Shown in pieces: positions 15,723 to 24,816 of a DNA stretch of 39,993 bases; position 1 is the first letter of the stretch; every line of letters starts with the position of its first letter. The notes under the pieces are model-generated. The model was not told where the DNA came from. It worked only from the letters and a program-made list of their open reading frames with translations, and made no database searches. The stretch comes from Chitinophagaceae bacterium. GTDB taxonomy: Bacteria; Bacteroidota; Bacteroidia; Chitinophagales; Chitinophagaceae. A program made the translations under genes and the position numbers. The stretch covers positions 1-39,993 of the forward strand of contig JAGQWM010000021.1 in assembly GCA_020437365.1 (NCBI GenBank), read 5' to 3'.

Positions 15723-16208
15723 ATGACCAATCATAGATTTGAATTTTCTTATGAAGTGTATGCCGATAGCAGTGAACTCCCAAAGGAAGATGCCGATTTA
15801 TTACAGGAAGCCAGAAAAATTACGGCCAATGCTTATGCACCTTATTCCAAATTTCATGTGGGTGCAGTAGCTGTTTTATCCAATGGCGAAAAAATAGCCG
15901 GAACGAACCAGGAAAATGCTTCTTACCCTGTAGGCACTTGTGCCGAAAGAGTGTTACTCGGTACAGCGGCTACTTTACATCCCGATATGCCAATAAAAAC
16001 AATGGCAATTAGTTATCGAACGAAAGAGCAGGAAAGTGATCATCCTATTTCGCCTTGCGGTATGTGCCGGCAAGCATTATTGGAATATGAAAGCAGGACA
16101 TCGCATCCGATTCGATTGATCTTGGGCGGCCAAAAAGGAAAAGTTTTTATCATAACAACCGTGAAAGACATTTTACCTTTTGCATTTACACAACAGGAAT
16201 TAAAATAA
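15723..16208 (+). CDS. cdd: Cytidine deaminase
   Basis: This is a zinc-dependent pyrimidine salvage enzyme that deaminates cytidine and deoxycytidine to uridine and deoxyuridine. Its 161 residues are slightly more than the tetrameric class (about 130-140). The HVGAVAV and NQENASYPVGTCAE blocks are present, with zinc ligand Cys73, catalytic Glu75, and zinc ligands Cys112 and Cys115 in PCGMC. The first 25 residues are an extension with no clear motif. The gene follows the lepB terminator closely. Its last 9 bases overlap the 3' end of the convergent ogt gene. Confidence 0.95.
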   Translation: MTNHRFEFSYEVYADSSELPKEDADLLQEARKITANAYAPYSKFHVGAVAVLSNGEKIAGTNQENASYPVGTCAERVLLGTAATLHPDMPIKTMAISYRTKEQESDHPISPCGMCRQALLEYESRTSHPIRLILGGQKGKVFIITTVKDILPFAFTQQELK

Positions 16209-16694
16209 AGTTTGTACACCATGTGCATATTTTGCTTCGTGTTGCAACAGCCATTTTTTTCTCCATAAACCACCGGCATAGCCTGTTAATTCACCTTTGG
16301 CACCAATCACCCTGTGGCAGGGAACAATAATCGCAATATTGTTTTTCCCGTTGGCATTGGCTACGGCTCTTGTGGCTTTAGCATCGCCGGTTTGTGTGGC
16401 CAAATCTAAATAACTGATTGTTTTCCCAAATGGAATCGAAACCAATAAACCCCACACTTCTTGTTGAAAAGCTGTGCCGTTTTGATTCAGTGGCAATTCA
16501 AATTTTTTTCTTTCGCCATTAAAATATTGAATGAGTTGTTCTACACAATTAATAAGTATCGGTGACATTTGTTTGGAATGTCCCGGCGTTTTTTCAGAAG
16601 TATCATGAAAACTTACTTCGGCGATATACTGTTGCGTGCCGCAAATTTTTAATAAGCCTATCGGCGATTGATAATATGTTTTTTGCAAGGCCAT
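16200..16694 (-). CDS. ogt: Methylated-DNA-[protein]-cysteine S-methyltransferase
   Basis: This suicide DNA-repair protein transfers alkyl groups from O6-alkylguanine to its own cysteine. The active site is IVPCHRVI with acceptor Cys126. The preceding helix ATRAVANANGKN supplies the conserved arginine and asparagine, and GYAGGLWRK follows. The 164 residues fit the single-domain Ogt/MGMT class, with no AdaA-type regulatory domain. It starts 1 base after the csaA stop codon, so the two genes probably form an operon. The 3' end overlaps cdd. Confidence 0.95.
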   Translation of the reverse strand: MALQKTYYQSPIGLLKICGTQQYIAEVSFHDTSEKTPGHSKQMSPILINCVEQLIQYFNGERKKFELPLNQNGTAFQQEVWGLLVSIPFGKTISYLDLATQTGDAKATRAVANANGKNNIAIIVPCHRVIGAKGELTGYAGGLWRKKWLLQHEAKYAHGVQTLF

Positions 16695-16695
16695 T

Positions 16696-17031
16696 TTATC
16701 CGATTTTCATGCCGTTGGTAGTGGGTTGATCGGTTGTCAATAAAATTACATCATTGTTTTCATCATACACACCCAAAACTAAACACTCACTCACGAAATT
16801 GGCAATTTGTTTCGGTGGAAAATTTATAACAGCAATAACCTGTCGTCCTACCAATTTATCTGCTACATAATGCACTGTTATTTGTGCGGATGATTTTTTG
16901 ATACCGATTTCTTTACCAAAATCAATTATCAATTGATACGCAGGTTTTTTGGCTTTCGGAAAATCATTGACTTCAAGTATCGTTCCGATACGCATATCTA
17001 TTTTTTCAAAATCATTCCAGCTAATGGCCAT
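16696..17031 (-). CDS. csaA: tRNA-binding domain protein CsaA
   Basis: This 111-residue protein is a single OB-fold tRNA-binding domain, as in CsaA, and resembles the C-terminal domain of MetRS. FEKIDMRIGTI opens the fold, followed by AYQLIIDFG, the SSAQIT segment, and VINFPPKQI. The C-terminal block normally reads like SEVLVLG and appears here as SECLVLG. CsaA has been linked to protein export as a chaperone-like factor, but its main activity is tRNA binding. It is the first gene of a csaA-ogt pair and is divergent from the Gfo/Idh/MocA gene, with 39 bases between start codons. Confidence 0.92.
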   Translation of the reverse strand: MAISWNDFEKIDMRIGTILEVNDFPKAKKPAYQLIIDFGKEIGIKKSSAQITVHYVADKLVGRQVIAVINFPPKQIANFVSECLVLGVYDENNDVILLTTDQPTTNGMKIG

Positions 17032-17070
17032 TATTTATTTTTTATGTTAACTTGATGAAAAATACGGAAA

Positions 17071-18528
17071 ATGAAACAAGCGAAGAATACTGCCGGTAAA
17101 AACAAGCCTATCGATGCTTCACGAAGAAAATTTATTAAAAATACAACTTTAGCAACGGCCGGTTTTTTTATTGTACCAAGGCATGTATTGGGCCGTGGTT
17201 TTATTGCACCCAGCGATAAATTACATATTGCCGGTATCGGCGTTGGTGGCAAAGGAGAAGGCGATTTATTTGAATTTGCCAAAAGCCCGAATGTCAATAT
17301 TGTAGCACTTTGCGATGTGGATGACAGGCAAAGTGTAAAATCGAGAGAGAGATTTCCGAAAGCCAGTTATTATAAAGACTTCCGGGTGATGTTGGCCAAA
17401 GAAAAAAATAATATAGATGCCGTCAGCATTTCAACACCTGATAATGTTCATGCCATTGCTACTTTATCAGCCATGCAATTGGGTAAACATGTTTATACAC
17501 AAAAACCATTGACACATGATATTTATGAAGCGAGAATGTTGACCAAAGCCGCAGCGAAATATAAAGTCGTTACACAAATGGGCAACCAGGGCGGTTCGGG
17601 TGATGGTGTCCGTAAGGCGAAAGAAATGATAGATGCCGGACTCATTGGCAGAGTAACGGCTGCAACAGCTTGGACCAATAGGCCGGTGTGGCCACAGGGC
17701 ATTCCTACGCCTACAGGAGATTTTTCAGTGCCGAATGAATTGGATTGGAATCTTTGGTTAGGCCCTGCACAGTTTATCAACTACAATCCGGCGTATTTGC
17801 CATTCAACTGGAGAGGCTGGTGGGCTTTTGGAACAGGCGCATTAGGCGATATGGCTTGTCATATCATGGATCCTATTTACCGGATTTTACCCATTCTGTA
17901 TCCTGAATCTGCCGAGTGCAGCGTCAGCAACGTTTGGAAAAATATGTGGCAGGAAGGAAATTATGTAGATAGTTGTCCACCGGCTTCCATTATTCATTTG
18001 ACCTATCCGACCAATAATGGCAAGCATAAAATAAAAGTTTCCTGGTACGACGGTGGCTTACTTCCTGAAAAACCGGATGAACTCTTACCGGACGAACCGT
18101 TTGGCAATTGGGATGGTGGCGTTTTGTTTATTGGCAAAAAAGGAAAATTATTATTGGATTGTTATGGTGCCAATCCCCGGTTATTGCCGACAAGCAGGAT
18201 GGAAGGATTGGTGGTGAAAGAAAAAATAAAAAGAGTACCGGAAGGACATTATTTGCAATGGGTGAATGCCTGTATAGCGGGATATGGGAATAAAGAAACC
18301 AGTTCGCCTTTTTCTTATGCAGGGCCTTTTACAGAAAGTGTATTGATGGGCAACCTGGCTATTCGAAGCTGGATGATGGTGAATAAAGAAGCAAAAGGTT
18401 GGGGCGATAAATATCTCGGTAGGAAAAAACTTTTATGGGATGCTGAAAATATGAAAGTAACCAATTTTGATGAAGCCAATCAATTTGTGAAAAGAACATA
18501 TAGGGATGGCTGGGATCTTGCTCTATGA
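17071..18528 (+). CDS. Gfo/Idh/MocA family oxidoreductase with Tat signal
   Basis: This 485-residue NAD(P)-binding oxidoreductase has an N-terminal twin-arginine signal (SRRKFIK, Arg18/Arg19, followed by a hydrophobic stretch), so it is probably exported folded. The Rossmann motif is IAGIGVGGKGEGD. ALCDVDD and the QKPLTHD block, which corresponds to the usual EKP motif, follow. The C-terminal alpha/beta domain contains GDMACHIMD. Family members oxidise or isomerise sugars and inositols. The substrate here is unknown, and no sugar-use genes are next to it. The last 6 bases overlap the 3' end of the convergent SirB1-like gene. Confidence 0.9.
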   Translation: MKQAKNTAGKNKPIDASRRKFIKNTTLATAGFFIVPRHVLGRGFIAPSDKLHIAGIGVGGKGEGDLFEFAKSPNVNIVALCDVDDRQSVKSRERFPKASYYKDFRVMLAKEKNNIDAVSISTPDNVHAIATLSAMQLGKHVYTQKPLTHDIYEARMLTKAAAKYKVVTQMGNQGGSGDGVRKAKEMIDAGLIGRVTAATAWTNRPVWPQGIPTPTGDFSVPNELDWNLWLGPAQFINYNPAYLPFNWRGWWAFGTGALGDMACHIMDPIYRILPILYPESAECSVSNVWKNMWQEGNYVDSCPPASIIHLTYPTNNGKHKIKVSWYDGGLLPEKPDELLPDEPFGNWDGGVLFIGKKGKLLLDCYGANPRLLPTSRMEGLVVKEKIKRVPEGHYLQWVNACIAGYGNKETSSPFSYAGPFTESVLMGNLAIRSWMMVNKEAKGWGDKYLGRKKLLWDAENMKVTNFDEANQFVKRTYRDGWDLAL

Positions 18529-19392
18529 TTCGATTTGTGCAACGAGTTTCAATAATTCATTTTTTTTATAAAGCACATCTTCCTGATCGAAGCATTTACT
18601 GTATTCTTCGAGCAGGTATTGAATCACGTCTTTGTTTTGTTGTGGTTTGAAATAAGCACCTACCGGCGGTACAGCAATCCTTTTAAAATAACTTTCTACA
18701 TCCTGTTTTGTAAAAACCTGGCCGGAGGTGGCGTCAATAAAAAAATCTATGTTGACAATCGGGTTGGGTAATTTTTCGTCAGAATAACCGGGTTTGAAAT
18801 AGGCGAGAATAAACTGTTTAGGAATTTTAATCGCTTTTATGGGAATGTCGAGCAATTCGCAGAGAATTAAATATAAAATACCGTTACTGATTTGGTTCCC
18901 CGTTTTTGTTTCCAAAGTTTTTTGCAAAAGGAAGGCGTCTGTTTCTTTATAATTTGTTTCATTTCCTTTCAACCCATAATAACTATATAAAATACTGGTA
19001 ACAATATTGATTTGTTCCAGCGGCGTAAGATAATTATTCAGTTCGAGCCAGATATTTCTCCTGATTTTTTCAATTTCCTGTACCAATGGTGTGGTGGCCA
19101 TTTCCGGGTATTGATATTTACTCACCAACATGGCACCCAACATCAGGTCGTGATGGCCGGAAATACTCCATTGTCTGAAATCTTCTAACAACTCGGTAAA
19201 GTGAAGCCGGTGAATCAGTAATTCAATCCTCGATTGGGTTTCTTCACTGGGAGTAGTTTCCCATAAATGTTCCAGGTTGGGAATAATGGTTTTACCATAA
19301 CCAACAATCTTGTTCGACACCAGTCCAAATACTTCTTCATCCGGATCGTCAATCAATGTAAATAATGCCGATATTTCGTTATTATTTTCCAA
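18523..19392 (-). CDS. SirB1-like transglutaminase-fold protein
   Basis: This 289-residue cytoplasmic protein resembles the SirB1 / transglutaminase-like family. The region around GNQISNGILYLILCELLDIP and the IPKQFILAYF block corresponds to the family pattern of a helix followed by GxPGHFL. The catalytic cysteine of true transglutaminases is not evident at the expected place, so an enzymatic role is doubtful. The N-terminal 70 residues (LIDDPDEEVFGLV) look like an alpha-helical repeat of the HEAT type. The function is not established. It lies between an oxidoreductase and a methyltransferase without obvious functional connection. Confidence 0.7.
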   Translation of the reverse strand: MENNNEISALFTLIDDPDEEVFGLVSNKIVGYGKTIIPNLEHLWETTPSEETQSRIELLIHRLHFTELLEDFRQWSISGHHDLMLGAMLVSKYQYPEMATTPLVQEIEKIRRNIWLELNNYLTPLEQINIVTSILYSYYGLKGNETNYKETDAFLLQKTLETKTGNQISNGILYLILCELLDIPIKAIKIPKQFILAYFKPGYSDEKLPNPIVNIDFFIDATSGQVFTKQDVESYFKRIAVPPVGAYFKPQQNKDVIQYLLEEYSKCFDQEDVLYKKNELLKLVAQIES

Positions 19393-19520
19393 GGTCTGAA
19401 TTCAGTTGCAAGATCATTATTGCCATTCGAATAGAATAGTTAAACTTTTCCACAGATGGGGAGAAGGCTGAAAAATGAGTCATTCAATTTGACAAATGCA
19501 TTCAAAAAGTTACGGTAAAT

Positions 19521-20267
19521 TTATTTTTTCATCACAACGGCCATCCAATCCCAGGGTTGGGGATTTTTCAACCATTTCGGTGGATTGATAAATTCAGTAT
19601 GCCAATCGTATTTTATTTTTTTGATGGTGTTGACTTTGAAACCGGCTTTGGCTAAAACGATTTTCAATTCTTCTTTCAAATAATGTTTATGCTGCACTTC
19701 ATCAATGGCTACATTGCCTTGCAACATATTTTTCCATTGGGTCATTGCGGCTGTTTTATTTTTTGTATCGGGAAAAGAAGTTTTATCAATAGCAAATCGT
19801 TGTTGTAAAATATGTGATAATAACCAGGATTCAAGTGAAGGTACTGTCAAAATCAAGACGCCTTTTTTCCTGATACAGGAAGCTGTATTTTCTAAAAATT
19901 GAATTCTGTCTTTAACATCAGGTGTCAATAATGCGTTGATACAAATAGCCAGGTCGCAACGAGGTAATTCATTGTCAGCGCTGCTCATATCTAATCTTTG
20001 GTAAGAAATGTTCTTGTATTTTTTATTATTCTTTTTGGCGATTTTAATATTTTCTGCAGAAATATCAATGGCCATTACTTTTTTAAAATTTTTGGAAAGA
20101 ATAGGCAGCCATTTACCCACTGCACAGCCGATGTCGATGGCTGTTTTTTTATTGGAAGCATATTTTTGAATAGCAGAGCGAATGATACCTTTTTTATCAT
20201 TCTGCAATACATCAAATATTTCATCTTCGTAGTGTGAAGCTGTTTTTTCCCAATAAGAACGTTTCAT
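19521..20267 (-). CDS. Class I SAM-dependent methyltransferase
   Basis: This is a 248-residue Rossmann-fold methyltransferase. Motif I is AIDIGCAVGK (residues 43-52), followed by MAIDIS with the acidic residue that binds the SAM ribose. A QRLDMSS segment and CDLAICINAL (motif IV region) come next. The C-terminal half is specific to this protein and gives no substrate clue. It is transcribed away from topA on the same strand, 80 bases downstream of the topA stop codon. It could act on a small molecule or a lipid; nothing here decides between them. Confidence 0.85.
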   Translation of the reverse strand: MKRSYWEKTASHYEDEIFDVLQNDKKGIIRSAIQKYASNKKTAIDIGCAVGKWLPILSKNFKKVMAIDISAENIKIAKKNNKKYKNISYQRLDMSSADNELPRCDLAICINALLTPDVKDRIQFLENTASCIRKKGVLILTVPSLESWLLSHILQQRFAIDKTSFPDTKNKTAAMTQWKNMLQGNVAIDEVQHKHYLKEELKIVLAKAGFKVNTIKKIKYDWHTEFINPPKWLKNPQPWDWMAVVMKK

Positions 20268-20347
20268 GTGATTGAAGATAGAAAATAATAATTATTGATT
20301 GCCGCTACACAAATCCATCAATAAAATACTTGCCAAATTGCATGGCA

Positions 20348-22981
20348 TTATTTTTTCTTTTTTGCAGCTTTCTTTGCAGCAGTTTTAGTTTTCTTTTTTG
20401 GAGCTGCTTTCGTTGTTTTTTTGGCTACCTTTTTTTTAGCCGTTTTTTTACGGGCGGTGGGTTTCGCTTTTTTCTTTTGTTTGCTGAAGGCATCCGGAAT
20501 TTCGTCTTCTATAAATTTCTTTACATCCTCTAATGTGAATTTGGCGGCTTCTTCCGGTGTAAACCTGGCGCCGTTTTTTTTCTTCGGCAGCCTGATTTTC
20601 TTTTTACCAAAACGAATGATCGGCGCCCAACGGTCATTCTCTACTGAAATATTTTCATCTTCCCAGCGATGAATATAGCGGTTCGCTTCTTTTTTTATTT
20701 TGGCAGCGATCAGTTCGTCCATATCAGCTTTCGACAAGTTATCGAAATCGTATTTTTTGGGTACGTTTATAAACATGCCATCCCATTTAATAAAAGGGCC
20801 AAAACGGCCTTTCCCTTTGGTGATGGGTTTATTTTTATAACTGCCTACAGGTTTATCGGCCAATTGTTTGGCTTTGATATGTCGAATAGCGGTAGCAAGA
20901 TCTACTGTTTGCAAATCTGTACCACGAGGCAGTGAAATAAAATCATCGCCCCATTTGACATAAGGGCCATAACGGCCAACATTAACCGAAACTTCTTTGT
21001 CTTCGTACAAACCCATACTGCCTTCGGCGCCAAACAGGTTCATAGCTTCTTCAAAACTGATGGTTTCGATACTTTGTCCCGTTGGAATTTTGGCAAATCT
21101 TGGTTTTTCTTCATCATCCACACCGCCAATTTGAATCATAGCGCCATACCGGCCCATGCGGGCAACAACCGGTTTTCCGGTTTCGGGTTCTACGCCAAGT
21201 TTTCTTTCACCTTTGGCTCTTTCCGCATTTTCAATAGTATTGTCCACTTCTTTTTTGAAAGGAAGATAAAATGCATCAATCATTTTATTCCATTTCATTT
21301 TGCCTTCGGCTACTTCATCAAATTCTTCTTCAATTCTTGCCGTAAAACTATAATCCATGATTTCCTCGAAGTATTGTTTCAGGAAATCGGTTACGACCAA
21401 ACCCAGGTCCGATGGAAATAATTTAGACCTTTCTGCACCGAAAATTTCTTTTTCCGTTTTTTTATTGACTTTATCTTTTTCTAAATGAAACACAAGGTAT
21501 TTCCTGGGTGTGCCTTCTTTATCTCTTTTTTCAATATATCCTCTTTTCAGAATTGTAGAAATGGTGGGAGCATAGGTGGAAGGCCGGCCAATGCCGAGTT
21601 CTTCCAATTTTTTAACCAGCGATGCTTCCGTAAATCGAGGAAGAGGTTTGCTGAATTTTTCAGTGGCAATCATTTGTTGCAATGGCAATACTTGTCCTTT
21701 TGACAAAGGCGGCAACATGCCATCAATTGTTTCTTCTTCCTGCTCGTCTTCATCTTTATCTTCGCGGTACACTTTCAGAAAGCCGTCGAATACAATGACT
21801 TCGCCGGTGGCCGTCAATTCTTCTCTATTGGTAGAAATGGCAATTCGGGCAGTTGTTTTTTCCAATTGTGCATCTGCCATCTGGCAAGCCATTGTTCTTT
21901 TCCAAATCAGTTCATATAATTTGGCCCATTCTTTTTCCGGAATGGAAGTCCTGTTCATATAAGTAGGGCGAATCGCTTCGTGGGCTTCCTGTGCTGCTTC
22001 GTTTTTATTTTTGTATTTCCGAAACTGGTGGTATTCTTTGCCATACATTTCTTTGACAGTATTTGTAATATCGCCGAGGGCTGTATTACTCAAATTCACA
22101 CTATCGGTACGCATATATGTGATGTATCCATTCTCGTATAATTTTTGTGCAATCTGCATGGTTCGTGCTACACTGTAACCAATTTTACGGGCCGCTTCCT
22201 GTTGCAAAGTAGAAGTGGTAAAAGGTGCTGAAGGACTTCTTTTACCGGGTTTTACCTGTACATCACTGACTTTATAAGTGGCGCCAATACAACTTTCTAA
22301 AAAAGTGGCTGCATCATTGGCCGAATTTTGTTTTTTGCCAACGGCTGTAAAACTTACATTTTTCTTTGTGACGTCTTTCGCCGTAAAAATGCCTTCGATT
22401 TTAAAAGTGCTAACTGGCGTAAAGGCATTGATTTCTCTTTCTCGTTCCACAATTATTCTGACAGCGACGCTTTGTACCCGTCCGGCACTCAGGTTATTGC
22501 GCATACTTATTTTGCGCCAGAGTACAGGACTCAATTCAAAACCCACAATCCGGTCGAGGATTCTTCGGGCTTGTTGCGCCATCACCAGGTTCATATCGAG
22601 TTTACGGGGGTTTTCAACGGCTTCTTTGATGGCCGGTTTTGTGATTTCATGAAAAACAATTCGTTTTGTTTTTTTGGGGTCGAGCCCCAGCACTTCACAT
22701 AAATGCCAGCTAATAGCTTCTCCTTCCCGGTCTTCATCCGTCGCCAGCCAGACCTCATCCGATTTTCCGGCTATTCTTTTTAATTCCGCAACTACTTTTT
22801 CTTTATCGGCAGGAATGATATAAGTAGGTTCAAAATTCTTTTCCAAATCAATGCCCATACCGGCTTTTTGCAAATCCCTGATATGGCCAAAACAACTTTT
22901 GACCTGGAAATCTTTTCCCAGGATTTTTTCAATTGTTTTTGCTTTTGCCGGACTCTCTACTATCAATAAATTTTTTGCCAT
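20348..22981 (-). CDS. topA: DNA topoisomerase I
   Basis: This type IA topoisomerase relaxes negative supercoils. The TOPRIM domain opens with IVESPAKAKTIEKIL and has ATDEDREGEAI. The catalytic tyrosine is Tyr289 in YMRTDSVN. After the core, the C-terminal region carries TopA repeats of the form GRYGxxI (MGRYGAMIQIGG, VGRYGPYVKWG, KGRFGPFIKWDG) rather than four-cysteine zinc fingers. The last roughly 44 residues are a lysine/alanine/threonine tail resembling histone H1, probably a nonspecific DNA contact. The 877 residues agree with Bacteroidota TopA proteins. The start is the ATG at 22981. Confidence 0.96.
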   Translation of the reverse strand: MAKNLLIVESPAKAKTIEKILGKDFQVKSCFGHIRDLQKAGMGIDLEKNFEPTYIIPADKEKVVAELKRIAGKSDEVWLATDEDREGEAISWHLCEVLGLDPKKTKRIVFHEITKPAIKEAVENPRKLDMNLVMAQQARRILDRIVGFELSPVLWRKISMRNNLSAGRVQSVAVRIIVEREREINAFTPVSTFKIEGIFTAKDVTKKNVSFTAVGKKQNSANDAATFLESCIGATYKVSDVQVKPGKRSPSAPFTTSTLQQEAARKIGYSVARTMQIAQKLYENGYITYMRTDSVNLSNTALGDITNTVKEMYGKEYHQFRKYKNKNEAAQEAHEAIRPTYMNRTSIPEKEWAKLYELIWKRTMACQMADAQLEKTTARIAISTNREELTATGEVIVFDGFLKVYREDKDEDEQEEETIDGMLPPLSKGQVLPLQQMIATEKFSKPLPRFTEASLVKKLEELGIGRPSTYAPTISTILKRGYIEKRDKEGTPRKYLVFHLEKDKVNKKTEKEIFGAERSKLFPSDLGLVVTDFLKQYFEEIMDYSFTARIEEEFDEVAEGKMKWNKMIDAFYLPFKKEVDNTIENAERAKGERKLGVEPETGKPVVARMGRYGAMIQIGGVDDEEKPRFAKIPTGQSIETISFEEAMNLFGAEGSMGLYEDKEVSVNVGRYGPYVKWGDDFISLPRGTDLQTVDLATAIRHIKAKQLADKPVGSYKNKPITKGKGRFGPFIKWDGMFINVPKKYDFDNLSKADMDELIAAKIKKEANRYIHRWEDENISVENDRWAPIIRFGKKKIRLPKKKNGARFTPEEAAKFTLEDVKKFIEDEIPDAFSKQKKKAKPTARKKTAKKKVAKKTTKAAPKKKTKTAAKKAAKKKK

Positions 22982-23148
22982 AAAGGTGTATCAGTTTTTA
23001 ATTGCTTTTGCTTTTCAGCCGCCGCAAGTTAGGGCAAGAATAATAAAAAAATTTAGAATCCCGTATTTTAAGGCTGAAATTGTTCCAGACAATCGTTTTC
23101 CACAAGTTGTAAAGAAAGAAAATAATAATTTTTGAAATTTTATAAAAA

Positions 23149-23874
23149 TTATTTTTGAAGATTTTTTTTGATAGCAGCTGCAATCTTTTGCGCCCAGCGC
23201 AAATAATCTTTGCCCGAAGGGTGCAATCCGTCTGTGGTGAGTAAGCTTTTATCGGTGGCAGCTTCCCGTGTAAGGTTTGTAATATTTATGTATGTAATAT
23301 TGTATGTCTTGCTAATTTTTAAATTCATGGCATTATAAGCATCAATTGCTTTGGCGATTTGAGATGGATTCCGGTCTTTAGCAAATGGCGTAACACTCCA
23401 GTCCGGAATGGAAATTACAATAACGTTCTTGTTTTTTCCACCGGCAAATGCAATGGCTTTTTTCAATAAGTTTTCAAATTCAGGTGCATAATTTTCGACT
23501 GTACGTCCCCGGTATTGATTATTGACACCAATTAAAAGAGTTACGATATCGTAATTTGTCGCAATGGGTTCATTGGCATCAGCTTTTTCAATGGCTGCAT
23601 TTAATTCATCGGTGGTCCAACCGGTTTTGGCAATGATGCGGGGATTTTCAAATGGAATACCTTCGTTTTGCAATAGATGGCAAACCTGGTGTGGAAAATT
23701 CTCTTTGGTAGGCACAGATTCCCCAATGGTGTAAGAATCACCTAAAGCCAGATAACTGTATTTTTGAATGGTTGATTGTCCGGTCATGGTTTTTTCATTC
23801 GTATGGCAAGCCCATTGGTTGGTCAATAAAATGATAAAGAAAATAAATCGATAGGAAAAATAATATTTTTTCAT
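23149..23874 (-). CDS. SGNH/GDSL hydrolase, probable lipoprotein
   Basis: This 241-residue esterase-like protein has an SGNH fold. Block I is LALGDSYTIGE with nucleophile Ser47, block III is LLIGVNNQY, and block V is DGLHPSG with Asp215 and His218. The N-terminal hydrophobic segment ends at a cysteine (Cys23, TNQWAC). This could be a lipoprotein cleavage site, although Gln at -3 is not typical. It is therefore exported to the periplasm or a membrane. Family members act on acyl esters, including acetylated sugars and lysophospholipids; the substrate is unknown here. It is divergent from the DUF2520 gene, with 50 bases between them. Confidence 0.87.
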   Translation of the reverse strand: MKKYYFSYRFIFFIILLTNQWACHTNEKTMTGQSTIQKYSYLALGDSYTIGESVPTKENFPHQVCHLLQNEGIPFENPRIIAKTGWTTDELNAAIEKADANEPIATNYDIVTLLIGVNNQYRGRTVENYAPEFENLLKKAIAFAGGKNKNVIVISIPDWSVTPFAKDRNPSQIAKAIDAYNAMNLKISKTYNITYINITNLTREAATDKSLLTTDGLHPSGKDYLRWAQKIAAAIKKNLQK

Positions 23875-23924
23875 GATTCAATTTCGCTAATATATTCAAT
23901 CCATTATAAAGTCGTTTACACTTC

Positions 23925-24707
23925 ATGAAAATTACAATCATCGGTTCGGGTAATGTAGCTACTGTTCTTGGCAGAAAAATGAAAGAAGCCGGCAACAAAA
24001 TTTTGCAAGTGCATAGCAGAAATAAAGCTACCGGGATGGCTTTGGCTCAGCAATTGGAAGCCGCTTATGTAGTTCAAAAAAAGGAAATCGATGCCACAGC
24101 AGATTTGTATGTATTGGCCGTACATGATGATGCGTTACCGGAAGTTGTAAGAGGGTTACATTTTCCACAAAAAATAATAGTACATACAGCAGCGGCAGTC
24201 AGCCTCCATGTTTTGCAGCCTGTATCATCTCATTACGGTGTTTTATATCCATTGCAATCCTTGCTTAAGGAAATGAAAATTATACCTGAAATTCCACTTT
24301 TTATTGATGGCAATGATGAGAAAACGAAAAAAGAATTATTGGCTTTGGCCAAGTCGCTGGCTTGTGGAAAAGTATCGGAAGCCAATGATGCACAACGGAT
24401 GCAATTGCATGTGGCTGCTGTTGTTGTCAATAATTTTATCCATCATTTATTAACGCTGACTGCCGATTATTGTACCAAAGAAAATATTGATTTTCGTCTT
24501 TTACAACCCTTGTTGGAAGAAACGGTTCAACGAATTCATGCCGGCCATGTACAGGGTTTTCAAACCGGCCCGGCCATTCGGCATGATGAAACTTCTATAC
24601 GTCATCATTTAGCAGTATTGAAAAATTATCCGCAGTTAAGAAATTTATATGTATTGCTGACGGAAAGCATTCAGCAATTTGACGATTTGAAGAAAAAAGC
24701 GGAATAA
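23925..24707 (+). CDS. Rossmann-like and DUF2520 domain protein
   Basis: This is a 260-residue protein with an NAD(P)-binding Rossmann domain (IIGSGNVATVLG at residues 4-15) and a C-terminal helical DUF2520 domain. The latter contains AAVVVNNFIHHL and a histidine-rich stretch near HAGHVQGFQTGPAIRHD. It resembles pyrroline-5-carboxylate reductase and 6-phosphogluconate dehydrogenase folds, but the reaction is unknown. As I recall, this gene commonly lies near kdsC, ubiA and maf in Bacteroidota, as here. Fdx and IscX are interposed. Confidence 0.88.
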   Translation: MKITIIGSGNVATVLGRKMKEAGNKILQVHSRNKATGMALAQQLEAAYVVQKKEIDATADLYVLAVHDDALPEVVRGLHFPQKIIVHTAAAVSLHVLQPVSSHYGVLYPLQSLLKEMKIIPEIPLFIDGNDEKTKKELLALAKSLACGKVSEANDAQRMQLHVAAVVVNNFIHHLLTLTADYCTKENIDFRLLQPLLEETVQRIHAGHVQGFQTGPAIRHDETSIRHHLAVLKNYPQLRNLYVLLTESIQQFDDLKKKAE

Positions 24708-24759
24708 TTATTCCGGTCTCATTTTCCCGAAGCAGTAAATATATTTTGTGGAAACCTGT

Positions 24760-24767
24760 TACTTTTG
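24760..24767 (+). promoter_or_regulatory. -7 promoter element for fdx
   Basis: TACTTTTG matches TAnnTTTG and lies 49 bases before the ATG at 24817. It falls inside the longer open frame that begins with a GTG at 24748, which argues that the frame before 24817 is untranslated leader. Confidence 0.5.
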
Positions 24768-24816
24768 CAGCCCGGCTGGAAAGAGAAATATAACAGCCGC
24801 AACGAAATTTTATTAC

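Noticed and set aside
20331..20347. Short inverted repeat TGCCA/TGGCA just after topA
   Set aside because: Only a 5-bp stem with an interrupted T-run on the minus strand, too weak to call a terminator.
20390..20480. Repetitive low-complexity DNA at the end of topA
   Set aside because: Explained by the lysine-rich protein tail, not by a DNA repeat or mobile element.
23124..23153. 10-bp inverted repeat AATAATTTTT/AAAAATTATT at the end of the SGNH hydrolase gene
   Set aside because: It consists of A and T only in an AT-rich stretch and would form a weak stem. It may be chance.
24748..24816. 23-residue N-terminal extension of the ferredoxin from a GTG, including a CYFC motif
   Set aside because: The -7 box at 24760 lies inside it, and starting at 24817 gives cysteine positions identical to E. 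coli Fdx.
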